Source: Poindextera sp965277425
GTDB taxonomy: Bacteria > Pseudomonadota > Alphaproteobacteria > Caulobacterales > Caulobacteraceae
Assembly (NCBI GenBank): GCA_965277425.1
Contig: CBDICR010000007.1
Coordinates: forward strand, 806,001 to 870,000
Reading direction: 5' to 3'
DNA length: 64,000 nt
Each line of letters starts with the position of its first letter. The first letter of the stretch is position 1. The translations under genes were made by a program, and so were the position numbers. Under the pieces are notes generated by a model that was not told the DNA's origin, ran no database searches, and saw nothing but the letters and a program-made list of their open reading frames with translations. Positions 1-6,922 of the stretch are shown one piece after another.

Positions 1-477
1 GCGTTCGAGCAGCCGCGCGTTGATCTCGGCCTCGGGATAGCGGCGATCCTCCTCAAACTGCCGCACCAGCCAGGCCAGCACCGCCCAGCGCTTCTTGCGG
101 CTGGCGGGAATGCTCTTCAGGGCGCCGTCCGCGCCGACGAAGGTCTCCAGCACCCTCGCCTGCCAGTCCTCCGGCGCCGGAGGACCGGCCAGGCCGGCGA
201 TCTGTTCGCGGCTGAGCACCTGTTTGGCGAGGTTGGCGATGGCTTCCGGCTCGAGCGCGTACCAATGGGTATTGGCGTCCTGCCGCTGGCTGACCAGGCC
301 CAGGGTTTTCAGCATGGTCAGATGGTGCGAGACGGTCGGCTCCTTCAGGCCGACCAGCGCCGCCAGTTCCTGCACGCTGTGTTCGCGCTGGGCGACCAGG
401 CCGAGCAGCTTCAACCGGCTCTCGTGCGCCAGCGCCTTGAAGAACTGCAGCAGCTTGGATTGTTCAGGGGTGTCCAT
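1..477 (-). CDS. ArsR-type HTH regulator with DUF2087 domain (3' end outside window)
   Basis: Transcriptional regulator whose C-terminus lies beyond the left edge; 159 residues are visible. Residues about 5-80 form an ArsR winged helix: LKALAHESRLKLL-like helix, then LVGLKEPTVSHHLTMLKTLG as the recognition helix and a wing ending in HWYAL. Residues about 110-159 (DWQARVLETF, IPASRKKRWAVLAWL, FEEDRRYPEAEIN) match DUF2087, a domain often joined to ArsR heads. No cysteine pair for metal sensing is visible, so the signal is unknown. The ATG start is at 477. A symmetrical palindrome lies 12-43 bases upstream and is the likely autoregulatory operator. Family assignment is firm; the ligand is not known. 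Confidence 0.85.
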   Translation of the reverse strand, partial: MDTPEQSKLLQFFKALAHESRLKLLGLVAQREHSVQELAALVGLKEPTVSHHLTMLKTLGLVSQRQDANTHWYALEPEAIANLAKQVLSREQIAGLAGPPAPEDWQARVLETFVGADGALKSIPASRKKRWAVLAWLVRQFEEDRRYPEAEINARLLER

Positions 478-488
478 TGGCGACCTCA

Positions 489-520
489 TTCGACGAGCAT
501 CTAATTAGATGACTGTCGAA
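489..520. promoter_or_regulatory. Nested palindromic operator upstream of ArsR/DUF2087 gene
   Basis: A perfect 14-base palindrome CATCTAATTAGATG (498-511) is flanked at equal distance by the inverted hexamers TTCGAC (489-494) and GTCGAA (515-520). Both share the centre 504.5. It sits just upstream of the regulator start on the minus strand, as expected for autoregulation by an ArsR dimer or pair of dimers. Binding is inferred. Confidence 0.6.
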
Positions 521-557
521 ATGTCAATTGGCCAGAGCCCTTGAAATCCATCCAAGC

Positions 558-574
558 GTAGGATTTAATCCTAC
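558..574. promoter_or_regulatory. Probable parDE operator palindrome
   Basis: GTAGGATTTAATCCTAC is an inverted repeat with 8-base arms around a single central T. It lies 21 bases upstream of the parD start. RHH antitoxins of the ParD family bind such short palindromes in their own promoters, so this is the likely autoregulatory site; the binding is inferred. Confidence 0.5.
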
Positions 575-594
575 TCGCAGCGAGGAAGCCGGCG

Positions 595-882
595 ATGCGT
601 TCCACCCAACAGTTCAGCGTCACCTTGCCCAACGAGATGGCCGCCGAAGTCCGTGCGAAAGTCGCATCGGGCGAGTACGCGAGCGAAAGCGAAGTCATCC
701 GAGATGGCCTGCGCGCGCTTAACGCCCGGGATAAGGCCATTGAGCATTGGCTACACAACGAAGTTGTTCAGATCTATCAAGCGATGAAGGCCGATCCTTC
801 CCGCGGAGGATCTCTGGCGGATGCCCGCACAGCGCTGGCCGAGCGGCACGTGGTGCGGACGGCTCAGAATCCGAACTCGTGA
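595..882 (+). CDS. parD: ParD-family antitoxin (ribbon-helix-helix)
   Basis: Antitoxin of a type II toxin-antitoxin pair, 95 residues. The N-terminal ribbon-helix-helix is visible in QQFSVTLPNEMAAEVRAKV followed by GEYASESEVIRDGLRAL, the signature of ParD/CopG DNA-binding antitoxins. The C-terminal half (about 50-95) would bind and neutralise the ParE toxin. Its stop codon overlaps the GTG start of parE by four bases, so the two are translationally coupled. A 17-base palindrome just upstream is the likely operator. The pair lies between the ArsR gene and the liu operon and could have been acquired horizontally. Confidence 0.85.
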   Translation: MRSTQQFSVTLPNEMAAEVRAKVASGEYASESEVIRDGLRALNARDKAIEHWLHNEVVQIYQAMKADPSRGGSLADARTALAERHVVRTAQNPNS

Positions 883-1184
883 GCCACGAGATCGTCGTCT
901 CGCCCGAGGCGCGTGCCCAACTCGACAATCTCTATGACTACATTGCCGAGGCAGCCTCCGCGGCCACCGCGTTTCGCTTCACCAACGCGATTCTCGACCA
1001 GCTGGAATCGCTGCGCGATTTTCCAAACGTCGGAACCCGGCGCGACGACATCCTGGCCGGGTTACGGACGATCGGTTTTCGTCGGCGGGTCACGATCGCG
1101 TTCGTCGTGGAGGCGACCGAGGTGCTGGTTATCGGGTTATTTTACGGCGGCCAGGACTTCGAAGCCGTCTTAAGGGACGACTGA
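879..1184 (+). CDS. parE: ParE-family toxin
   Basis: Toxin partner of the preceding ParD antitoxin, 101 residues, the usual ParE length. Features include the SPEARAQLDNLYDYIAE helix, LDQLESLRDFPNVGTRRDD, and the C-terminal strands FVVEATEVLVIGLFYGGQDFE typical of the RelE/ParE fold. Characterised ParE toxins poison DNA gyrase; that activity is assumed from family, not shown here. The GTG start at 879 was chosen because it overlaps the parD stop (GTGA) and gives the full-length N-terminal strand; the longer upstream reading frame is parD read out of frame. Confidence 0.83.
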   Translation: MSHEIVVSPEARAQLDNLYDYIAEAASAATAFRFTNAILDQLESLRDFPNVGTRRDDILAGLRTIGFRRRVTIAFVVEATEVLVIGLFYGGQDFEAVLRDD

Positions 1185-1194
1185 GCGGTCCGCC

Positions 1195-1608
1195 CTACCA
1201 CGCCCCGATCTCCCGCAGTTGCCGCGCCAGGTCCTGTGGCAAGGTTGCACCGTCGCCGGCGGGCAGGTCGGGCGGGGCGTCCTTGGCCTCGAAATAGCGC
1301 CAGCCCTGGAAGGCGCGCCGGGGTTGCGGCGCTGTGGGAATGAGCGCGTCGGCCAGGTGGATCTCACAGCGTTTGCGGGCGCCGTCGGCCAGGGTCTCGA
1401 TGGCCGTCACCCGCTGCCGCACCAGGATCTGGCCCTTGAACACCCAGTAGAGCGAGCCGCCGTCCAGGATCTCATCGGCCCGCTTCGGCGTCTGGCGGGT
1501 GTAGACGATCGGCGCCCGGCCCTCCTTCGCCCGCCGCGCCCGCCAGAGGCGCAGATCCTCGGGCGTGTCGGCGCCGACGCAGAGCTTGATCAGGTTGAGC
1601 GGGGCTAT
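1195..1608 (-). CDS. DUF1489 family protein, apparent AUA start codon
   Basis: Conserved alphaproteobacterial protein of unknown function, 137 residues if read from 1608. The N-terminus APLNLIKLCVGADTPEDL and the segment GGSLYWVFKGQILVRQRV match the DUF1489 family, whose members begin right at this LNLIKLCVG block. The only codon where Met should be is ATA at 1608-1606; no ATG, GTG, TTG or CTG occurs between it and an in-frame upstream TGA. A strong GGAGG (1620-1616) lies seven bases before the ATA. The first ordinary start (GTG at 1443) would remove about 55 conserved residues. The ATA overlaps the liuD stop (ATAG), implying coupling to that gene. Confidence 0.75.
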   Translation of the reverse strand: MAPLNLIKLCVGADTPEDLRLWRARRAKEGRAPIVYTRQTPKRADEILDGGSLYWVFKGQILVRQRVTAIETLADGARKRCEIHLADALIPTAPQPRRAFQGWRYFEAKDAPPDLPAGDGATLPQDLARQLREIGAW

Positions 1609-3488
1609 GGCCTGGCCTCCACGCGCGCCAGCACCACGCCCTCGCCGACCTGGTCACCCGGCGCGGCCTTGATCTCCGCAACTACGCCGTCGAACGGCGC
1701 GACCAGCGCATGCTCCATCTTCATCGCCTCCAGCGTCACCAGGGGCGCACCGCGCCTTACCGCCTCGCCCAGCGCGACATGGACGGCGGCGATCTTGCCG
1801 GGCATGGGCGAGCGCACCGCCCCGTCGCCGCCGCTCGCCGCCATGCCGATCGCCACGCTCGGATCGCTGAAGTCGTAGGCCTCGCCCGCCTCGAAGACGA
1901 CGACATGCCCGTCCGGAAGACGGACGGCGGACCCGTCCGCCGCGCGGGGCTCGGCGGGGACCGTGAAGCGCTCGCCGCCGTATTGCAGCCGGACCTCTAC
2001 TCTGGCGGGCGCGTTCAGGCGAAAACCGCTGGCCTGGGCCCAGGGCGAGGCCAGGTCCGACAGCGGCGCGGCGCGCTTGAGCCGCGTCCAGGCGGCGACG
2101 GTCAGGACCTCGGCCGACGGCGGCGGCTTGGCGAGCAGGCCCTCGCCGCGCCGCCCGATCAGGCCGGTGTCGACCTCGCCGGCGCGGAATTCGGCGTCGC
2201 CGAGCAGGCGCGAAAGAAAGCCGGCATTGGTCTTCACCGGCCAGACCTGGACATCGGCGCAGGCCTTGGCGAGGCGGTCGATCGCCGCCGCGCGCGTCTC
2301 GGCCTGGGCGATCAGCTTGGCGATCATCGGGTCGTAAAAGGGCGTCACCACCCCGCCCGCCTCGACCGCGCTGTCGATCCGCACGCCTTGGGGCAGATGG
2401 AAATGCGTCAGCGGGCCGGTCGACGGCAGGAAGCCCGCGCTCGCATCCTCGGCATAGAGCCGGGCCTCGATGGCGCAGCCGTTCATGGCGATCTGCGCCT
2501 GGCCGAGCGGCAGGGGCTCGCCGGACGCGATCCGCAGCTGCCATTCGACCAGGTCGAGCCCGGTGATCGCCTCGGTGACCGCATGCTCGACCTGCAGGCG
2601 GGTGTTCATCTCCATGAACCAGATACGGTCGGCGCGCAGGCCGTCCGCGGCGTCGGCGATGAACTCGATGGTGCCGGCGCCCGTATAGGCCACCGCCTTG
2701 GCGGCGCGCACGGCGGCGGCGCAGATCGCGGTGCGGGTGGCGGCGTCCATGCCCGGCGCCGGCGCCTCCTCGATCACCTTCTGGTGGCGGCGCTGCAGCG
2801 AGCAGTCGCGTTCGAACAGGTGGACCACATTGCCGTGGCTGTCGCCGAACACCTGCACCTCGATATGGCGCGGCCGCTCGATGGCTTTTTCGAGCAGCAC
2901 CCGATCGTCGCCGAAGCTGGCGGCGGCTTCGCGCCGGCAGGCGGCGAGCGCCGCGGCGAAATCCTCGCGCCGCTCGACCTTGCGCATGCCCTTGCCGCCG
3001 CCGCCGGCGACCGCCTTGATCATCACCGGCCAGCCGATCGCATCCGCCTCGCGCGCCAGCACCGCCTCGTCCTGGTCGTCGCCGAGATAGCCGGGCGTGA
3101 CCGGCACGCCGGCCTGCGCCATCAGCCGCTTGGCCGCGTCCTTCAGGCCCATGGCGCGGATGGCGGACGGCGGCGGTCCGATCCAGACCAGGCCGGCGGC
3201 GACCACCGCCTGCGCGAAGGCGGCGTTCTCGGCCAGGAAGCCGTAGCCCGGATGGATGGCCTGCGCCCCCGTCGCCGTGGCCGCCGCGATGATCCGGTCG
3301 CCGACAAGATAGCTCTCGGCGGCCGGCGCCGGGCCGATCGCCGCCGCCTCATCGGCCTCGCGCACGTGCGGCGCCTCTGCGTCGGCGTCGGAGAAAACCG
3401 CGACCGTGCGCACGCCCATCCGCCGCGCGGTGCGGATGATCCGCCGGGCGATCTCGCCCCGGTTGGCGATGAGCAGGGAGGCGATCAC
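1605..3488 (-). CDS. liuD: Methylcrotonyl-CoA carboxylase alpha subunit (biotin carboxylase + BCCP)
   Basis: Biotin-containing subunit that carboxylates biotin with ATP and bicarbonate for conversion of 3-methylcrotonyl-CoA to 3-methylglutaconyl-CoA in leucine breakdown. 627 residues: biotin carboxylase N-domain (LLIANRGEIARRI, about 4-110), ATP-grasp with the glycine loop GGGGKGM and EMNTRLQVEHAVTE (about 115-330), C-domain to about 445, and a C-terminal biotinyl domain with EAMKMEH (biotin lysine near 590). GTG at 3488 places the start directly before the conserved first strand; the frame upstream belongs to the liuC region. Third gene of liuB-liuC-liuD. Related acyl-CoA carboxylases look alike; the neighbours favour the leucine pathway. 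Confidence 0.88.
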   Translation of the reverse strand: MIASLLIANRGEIARRIIRTARRMGVRTVAVFSDADAEAPHVREADEAAAIGPAPAAESYLVGDRIIAAATATGAQAIHPGYGFLAENAAFAQAVVAAGLVWIGPPPSAIRAMGLKDAAKRLMAQAGVPVTPGYLGDDQDEAVLAREADAIGWPVMIKAVAGGGGKGMRKVERREDFAAALAACRREAAASFGDDRVLLEKAIERPRHIEVQVFGDSHGNVVHLFERDCSLQRRHQKVIEEAPAPGMDAATRTAICAAAVRAAKAVAYTGAGTIEFIADAADGLRADRIWFMEMNTRLQVEHAVTEAITGLDLVEWQLRIASGEPLPLGQAQIAMNGCAIEARLYAEDASAGFLPSTGPLTHFHLPQGVRIDSAVEAGGVVTPFYDPMIAKLIAQAETRAAAIDRLAKACADVQVWPVKTNAGFLSRLLGDAEFRAGEVDTGLIGRRGEGLLAKPPPSAEVLTVAAWTRLKRAAPLSDLASPWAQASGFRLNAPARVEVRLQYGGERFTVPAEPRAADGSAVRLPDGHVVVFEAGEAYDFSDPSVAIGMAASGGDGAVRSPMPGKIAAVHVALGEAVRRGAPLVTLEAMKMEHALVAPFDGVVAEIKAAPGDQVGEGVVLARVEARP

Positions 3489-3507
3489 GATCCGTTCGCC
3501 GCGGGGC

Positions 3508-4353
3508 TCAGGCCAGGGTCGTCCACGAGGCTTTGCGCTTGTCCAGAAAGGCCGTGACGCCCTCGCGGCCTTCGTCGCCGACGCGGGCGCGGGCGATGCG
3601 CTTGGCGGTCTCGTCGAGCACGTGGTTGTCGATCCCGTGATCGGCGACGAAGGCGACCAGGGCCTTCGAGGCTGCAACGGCCCCCGGCGCGCAGGCCATA
3701 ATCTCGGCCGAGAGCCGGCCTTGCGCCGCTTCCAGCGCGGCCGCATCGGCGACCACCTGATCGACCAGGCCGATCTTTTCGGCATAGGCCGCATCGAACG
3801 GCCGGGCGGTGGCGAACAGGCTGCGCGTCAGCCGCGGCCCGATCGCGCGCACCACATAGGGGCTGACGGTCGCCGCGATGAGGCCGAGCTTGACCTCGGA
3901 AAAGGCGAACTGGGCGTCCTTGACCGCGATGGCCATGTCGCAGGCCGCGATCATCCCCGCGCCGCCGCCGAAGGCGCCGCCCTCGACCAGGGCCACGGTC
4001 AGCGGCCCAAGGTCGTAGAGCTGCTTCAGCATCCGCGCCATGGCCAGCGCGTCCTGGTGGTTGTCGTCTTCGGTCAGGTCGCCGGCCTCGCGCATCCCGT
4101 CCAGATCCGCGCCGGCGGAGAAGTCGCCGCCGCGGCCGCGTATGAAGACGATCCGCACGCCGTCCTGGCCGTGCAGGGTCAGGAAAGCCTGGTGCAGGGC
4201 GGCGATTGTGCTGGAATCGAAGGCGTTCTTCCTGGCCGCGCGGTTGATCCAGACCGTGACGGCGCCCTCGGGCGTGCCGTCGAACTGGACGAGCTCGCTG
4301 GTGGCGTCGGTGTCGGCCACCTCGACAAGCGGGTCGGAAATGGGATTGGGCAT
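3508..4353 (-). CDS. liuC: Enoyl-CoA hydratase family, probable methylglutaconyl-CoA hydratase
   Basis: Crotonase-fold enzyme, 281 residues, expected to hydrate 3-methylglutaconyl-CoA to HMG-CoA. The oxyanion-hole motif is seen in RGRGGDFSAGADLDGM, and a second loop in VEGGAFGGGAGMIAACDMAIAV, with FAFSEVKLGLIAATVSPYV following as in hydratases of this branch. It lies between the two methylcrotonyl-CoA carboxylase subunits (13 bases after liuB, 19 bases before liuD), which is the basis for the specific substrate; the fold alone would only say enoyl-CoA hydratase/isomerase. Confidence 0.85.
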   Translation of the reverse strand: MPNPISDPLVEVADTDATSELVQFDGTPEGAVTVWINRAARKNAFDSSTIAALHQAFLTLHGQDGVRIVFIRGRGGDFSAGADLDGMREAGDLTEDDNHQDALAMARMLKQLYDLGPLTVALVEGGAFGGGAGMIAACDMAIAVKDAQFAFSEVKLGLIAATVSPYVVRAIGPRLTRSLFATARPFDAAYAEKIGLVDQVVADAAALEAAQGRLSAEIMACAPGAVAASKALVAFVADHGIDNHVLDETAKRIARARVGDEGREGVTAFLDKRKASWTTLA

Positions 4354-4366
4354 GGAAATCCTCTCG

Positions 4367-5974
4367 TCACATCCGAAAGACGCCGAAGCGCGTCGGGGGA
4401 ATGGGGGCGTTCAAGGCGGCGGCCAAACCCAGGCCCAGCACGTCGCGGGTCTGGGCCGGGTCGATGACGCCATCGTCCCATAAACGCGCGGTGGCGTAAT
4501 AGGGATCGCCTTCGCTCTCGTAGCGGTCGCGGATCGGCGCCTTGAAGGCCGCCTCGGCCTCGGCGGACCAGGCCTCGCCGCGCGCCTCCATCGCCTCGCG
4601 GCGAACGGTGGCCAGCACGCTGGCGGCCTGCTCGCCGCCCATGACGCTGATGCGGCTGTTGGGCCAGGCGAACAGCAGGCGCGGGCCATAGGCGCGCCCG
4701 GCCATGCCGTAGTTGCCGGCTCCGAACGAGCCGCCGATCAGCACGGTGAACTTGGGGACCTCGGCGCAGGCCACGGCCATGACCATCTTGGCCCCGTCCT
4801 TGGCGATGCCGCCGGCCTCATAGGCGCCGCCGACCATGAAGCCGGAGATGTTTTGCAGGAAGACCAGCGGAATGGCGCGCTGGCAGGCCAGCTCGATGAA
4901 ATGCGCCGCCTTCAGCGCGCTTTCCGAAAACAGCACGCCGTTATTGGCCAGGATGGCCACCGGACAGCCCCAGACATGGGCGAACCCACAGACCAGGGTC
5001 GCGCCATAGAGCGATTTGAACTCATCGAAGCGCGAGCCGTCGACGATGCGGGCGATGACCTCGCGCACCTCGTAGGCCGCGCGAACGTCGGGCGGGACGA
5101 TCCCATAAAGCTCGGCCGGATCGAATTTCGGCGGCTCGACCTCGGCCAGGACCGGACCGGCCGGCCGCGTCGTGTTCAGCCGCGCCACGACGGCGCGGAC
5201 GATCTCCAGGGCGTGGTCGTCGTTCTCGGCCACATGGTCGACGACGCCGGATTTGCGCCCGTGGGTGTCGGCGCCGCCGAGGTCCTCGGCGCTGATCACC
5301 TCGCCGGTGGCGGCCTTCACCAGCGGCGGTCCCCCTAAGAAGATGGTCCCCTGGCCGCGCACGATGACGCTCTCGTCGGCCATGGCCGGCACATAGGCGC
5401 CGCCGGCGGTGCAGGAGCCCATGACGCAGGCGATCTGGGCGATGCCGTCGGCGCTCATCTTCGCCTGATTGTAGAAGATGCGGCCGAAATGCTCGCGGTC
5501 GGGAAAGACCTCGGCCTGGTGCGGCAGGTTGGCCCCGCCGGAATCGACCAGATAGACGCACGGCAAACGGTTCTGCGCGGCGATCTCCTGGGCGCGCAGG
5601 TGCTTCTTCACCGTCAGCGGGAAATAGGCTCCGCCCTTCACCGTGGCGTCGTTGGCGACGATCATCACCTCGCGCCCCGACACCCGGCCGATGCCGGTGA
5701 TGAGACCGGCGCCCGGCGCCTCGCCGTCATAGAGGCCATGAGCCGCCAGCGCGGCGATCTCGAGAAAGGGCGAGCCGGGATCCAGCAGCTGCTCGACCCG
5801 CTGGCGCGGCAAAAGCTTGCCGCGCGCCGCATGCCGGGTCCGCGACGCCTCCGGTCCACCCAGCGCCGCCTGCGCCGTCCGCGCCCGCAAGGTCGCGACC
5901 AGGGCGCGATTGACCGAAAGGTTGCGCGCGAACGCGTCCGAGCGCGGGTCGATGGCGGTGGCAAGTTCGGGCAA
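4367..5974 (-). CDS. liuB: Methylcrotonyl-CoA carboxylase beta subunit (carboxyltransferase)
   Basis: Carboxyltransferase subunit, 535 residues, the usual length. N-terminal half contains RHAARGKLLPRQRVEQLLDPG and GREVMIVANDATVKGGAYFPLTVKKHLRAQEI; the C-terminal half has ISGFMVGGAYEAGGIAKDGAKMV and GGSFGAGNYGMAGRAYGPR, the glycine-rich CoA/biotin sites of acyl-CoA carboxylases of the MCC type. First gene of the liuB-liuC-liuD run; isovaleryl-CoA dehydrogenase (liuA) and HMG-CoA lyase are not adjacent here. The start is TTG at 5974, as no in-frame ATG or GTG lies just upstream. Confidence 0.9.
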   Translation of the reverse strand: MPELATAIDPRSDAFARNLSVNRALVATLRARTAQAALGGPEASRTRHAARGKLLPRQRVEQLLDPGSPFLEIAALAAHGLYDGEAPGAGLITGIGRVSGREVMIVANDATVKGGAYFPLTVKKHLRAQEIAAQNRLPCVYLVDSGGANLPHQAEVFPDREHFGRIFYNQAKMSADGIAQIACVMGSCTAGGAYVPAMADESVIVRGQGTIFLGGPPLVKAATGEVISAEDLGGADTHGRKSGVVDHVAENDDHALEIVRAVVARLNTTRPAGPVLAEVEPPKFDPAELYGIVPPDVRAAYEVREVIARIVDGSRFDEFKSLYGATLVCGFAHVWGCPVAILANNGVLFSESALKAAHFIELACQRAIPLVFLQNISGFMVGGAYEAGGIAKDGAKMVMAVACAEVPKFTVLIGGSFGAGNYGMAGRAYGPRLLFAWPNSRISVMGGEQAASVLATVRREAMEARGEAWSAEAEAAFKAPIRDRYESEGDPYYATARLWDDGVIDPAQTRDVLGLGLAAALNAPIPPTRFGVFRM

Positions 5975-6014
5975 GGGCGGCTCACGTGCGGCTTAAAGCG
6001 TCCGGGCCCTTATT

Positions 6015-6119
6015 TCATCGCAACCCGGCGGCGGCCAGCCATTCCGCCCGGGTCAGGGCGTATTCGACCTCGCCCTGCTCGGTTCCCTCGATGGGATCGT
6101 CCCAGTCCCGGATGCACAT
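6015..6119 (-). CDS. Possible small ORF, 34 residues, unrecognised
   Basis: An ATG-initiated frame preceded by ACAAGG encodes a 34-residue acidic peptide with WDDPIEGTEQGEVEYALTR and ending AEWLAAAGLR. Codon use looks like a real gene, but the frame is closed upstream by TGA. It could be a genuine small protein transcribed with liuB, or the 3' remnant of a longer gene removed when the FitAB locus arrived next to it. No family recognised. Confidence 0.3.
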   Translation of the reverse strand: MCIRDWDDPIEGTEQGEVEYALTRAEWLAAAGLR

Positions 6120-6143
6120 CCTTGTCTCGGTTCGCGCTCAACC

Positions 6144-6183
6144 CGATGGTGCAGAATCACCATCGTGGTGATATCATGATATC
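6144..6183. promoter_or_regulatory. Probable fitAB operator: two adjacent palindromes
   Basis: Two inverted repeats abut upstream of the antitoxin: CGATGGTG-N6-CACCATCG (6144-6165) and the perfect palindrome GATATCATGATATC (6170-6183). FitA-type antitoxins bind inverted repeats in their promoter with the toxin as corepressor, so this is the likely operator. GATATC units recur in the VapBC operator at 41438-41457. Confidence 0.5.
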
Positions 6184-6201
6184 GCACTGATGAGGATAAC
6201 C

Positions 6202-6450
6202 ATGGCTCAAATCATCGTCCGCAATCTGGATGAAGGCGTCAAACGCCGGCTGCGCGCGCGTGCCGAGCGGCGCGGCAAGAGCATGGAAGCCGAAGCGCGC
6301 GATATTCTGAGTAACGCGCTTGCCGAAGTGGAGCGCCCAGCGATCGGTCTTGGGACCCGTATCGCGGCGCGGTTCGCCGACCTTGGGCTGGACGATGGGA
6401 TAGAGGAGATGCCGGACGAGCCCCCTCGGGCCGCAGACTTCAAGTCGTGA
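6202..6450 (+). CDS. fitA: FitA/StbC-like RHH antitoxin
   Basis: Antitoxin of 82 residues. The N-terminal ribbon-helix-helix AQIIVRNLDEGVKRRLRARA followed by RRGKSMEAEARDIL is characteristic of the FitA/plasmid-stability StbC group. The C-terminal tail (about 50-82) is acidic and would thread into the toxin. ATG at 6202 was preferred over ATG at 6190 because AGGA sits six bases before it and families begin at this MAQIIVRN. The stop overlaps the toxin's GTG start by four bases. Confidence 0.82.
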   Translation: MAQIIVRNLDEGVKRRLRARAERRGKSMEAEARDILSNALAEVERPAIGLGTRIAARFADLGLDDGIEEMPDEPPRAADFKS

Positions 6451-6869
6451 TCCTTCTCGACACGAACGTCCTATCCGAATTGATGCGATCGCGGCCAGCC
6501 GAGGCTGTCACCGCTTGGTTGAATCAACAGGCGGAGGAGGACATCTGGACGACCAGCATATCGGTGTTCGAGGTCCGATATGGCCTTGCGCTATTGGATG
6601 AGGGCCGCCGTCGGCGCAATCTGGAAGACGCTTTTCGAGCGTTGCTTCAGGACGATCTCATCGGCCGGATCGCTCCTTTCGATCAGGCCGCGGCCGAGAT
6701 TGCCGGAGACCTTGCGGCGAGGCGTCGATCCGCCGGCCGCTCGATCGGAAATCAGGACACACAAATCGCCGGTATCGCCCTTTCCCGCCGGGCTTGCGTC
6801 GCAACCCGAAACCTCAGGCATTTCGAAGATCTCGGCGTGCCGATTCTCAACCCTTGGAACGCCGGCTAG
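6447..6869 (+). CDS. fitB: FitB/VapC-family PIN-domain toxin
   Basis: PIN-domain ribonuclease toxin, 140 residues. The acidic metal-binding residues are visible: D in MILLDTNVLSELM, E in SISVFEVRYGL, and D in GNQDTQIAGIAL, followed by the C-terminal VATRNLRHFEDLGVPILNPW typical of FitB. Likely a Mg-dependent RNase that stops translation when free of FitA. GTG start at 6447 overlaps the antitoxin stop. All key acids are present, so the toxin looks intact. Confidence 0.85.
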   Translation: MILLDTNVLSELMRSRPAEAVTAWLNQQAEEDIWTTSISVFEVRYGLALLDEGRRRRNLEDAFRALLQDDLIGRIAPFDQAAAEIAGDLAARRRSAGRSIGNQDTQIAGIALSRRACVATRNLRHFEDLGVPILNPWNAG

Positions 6870-6922
6870 CCGCTGTACGCGCCGTTCGCGCCGACTCAAG
6901 GCTTGCGATAGCCTCGCATCCC

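Noticed and set aside
4179..4483. Additional frames around the liuC/liuB junction
   Set aside because: They overlap the conserved hydratase and carboxyltransferase genes in other frames and show no domain.
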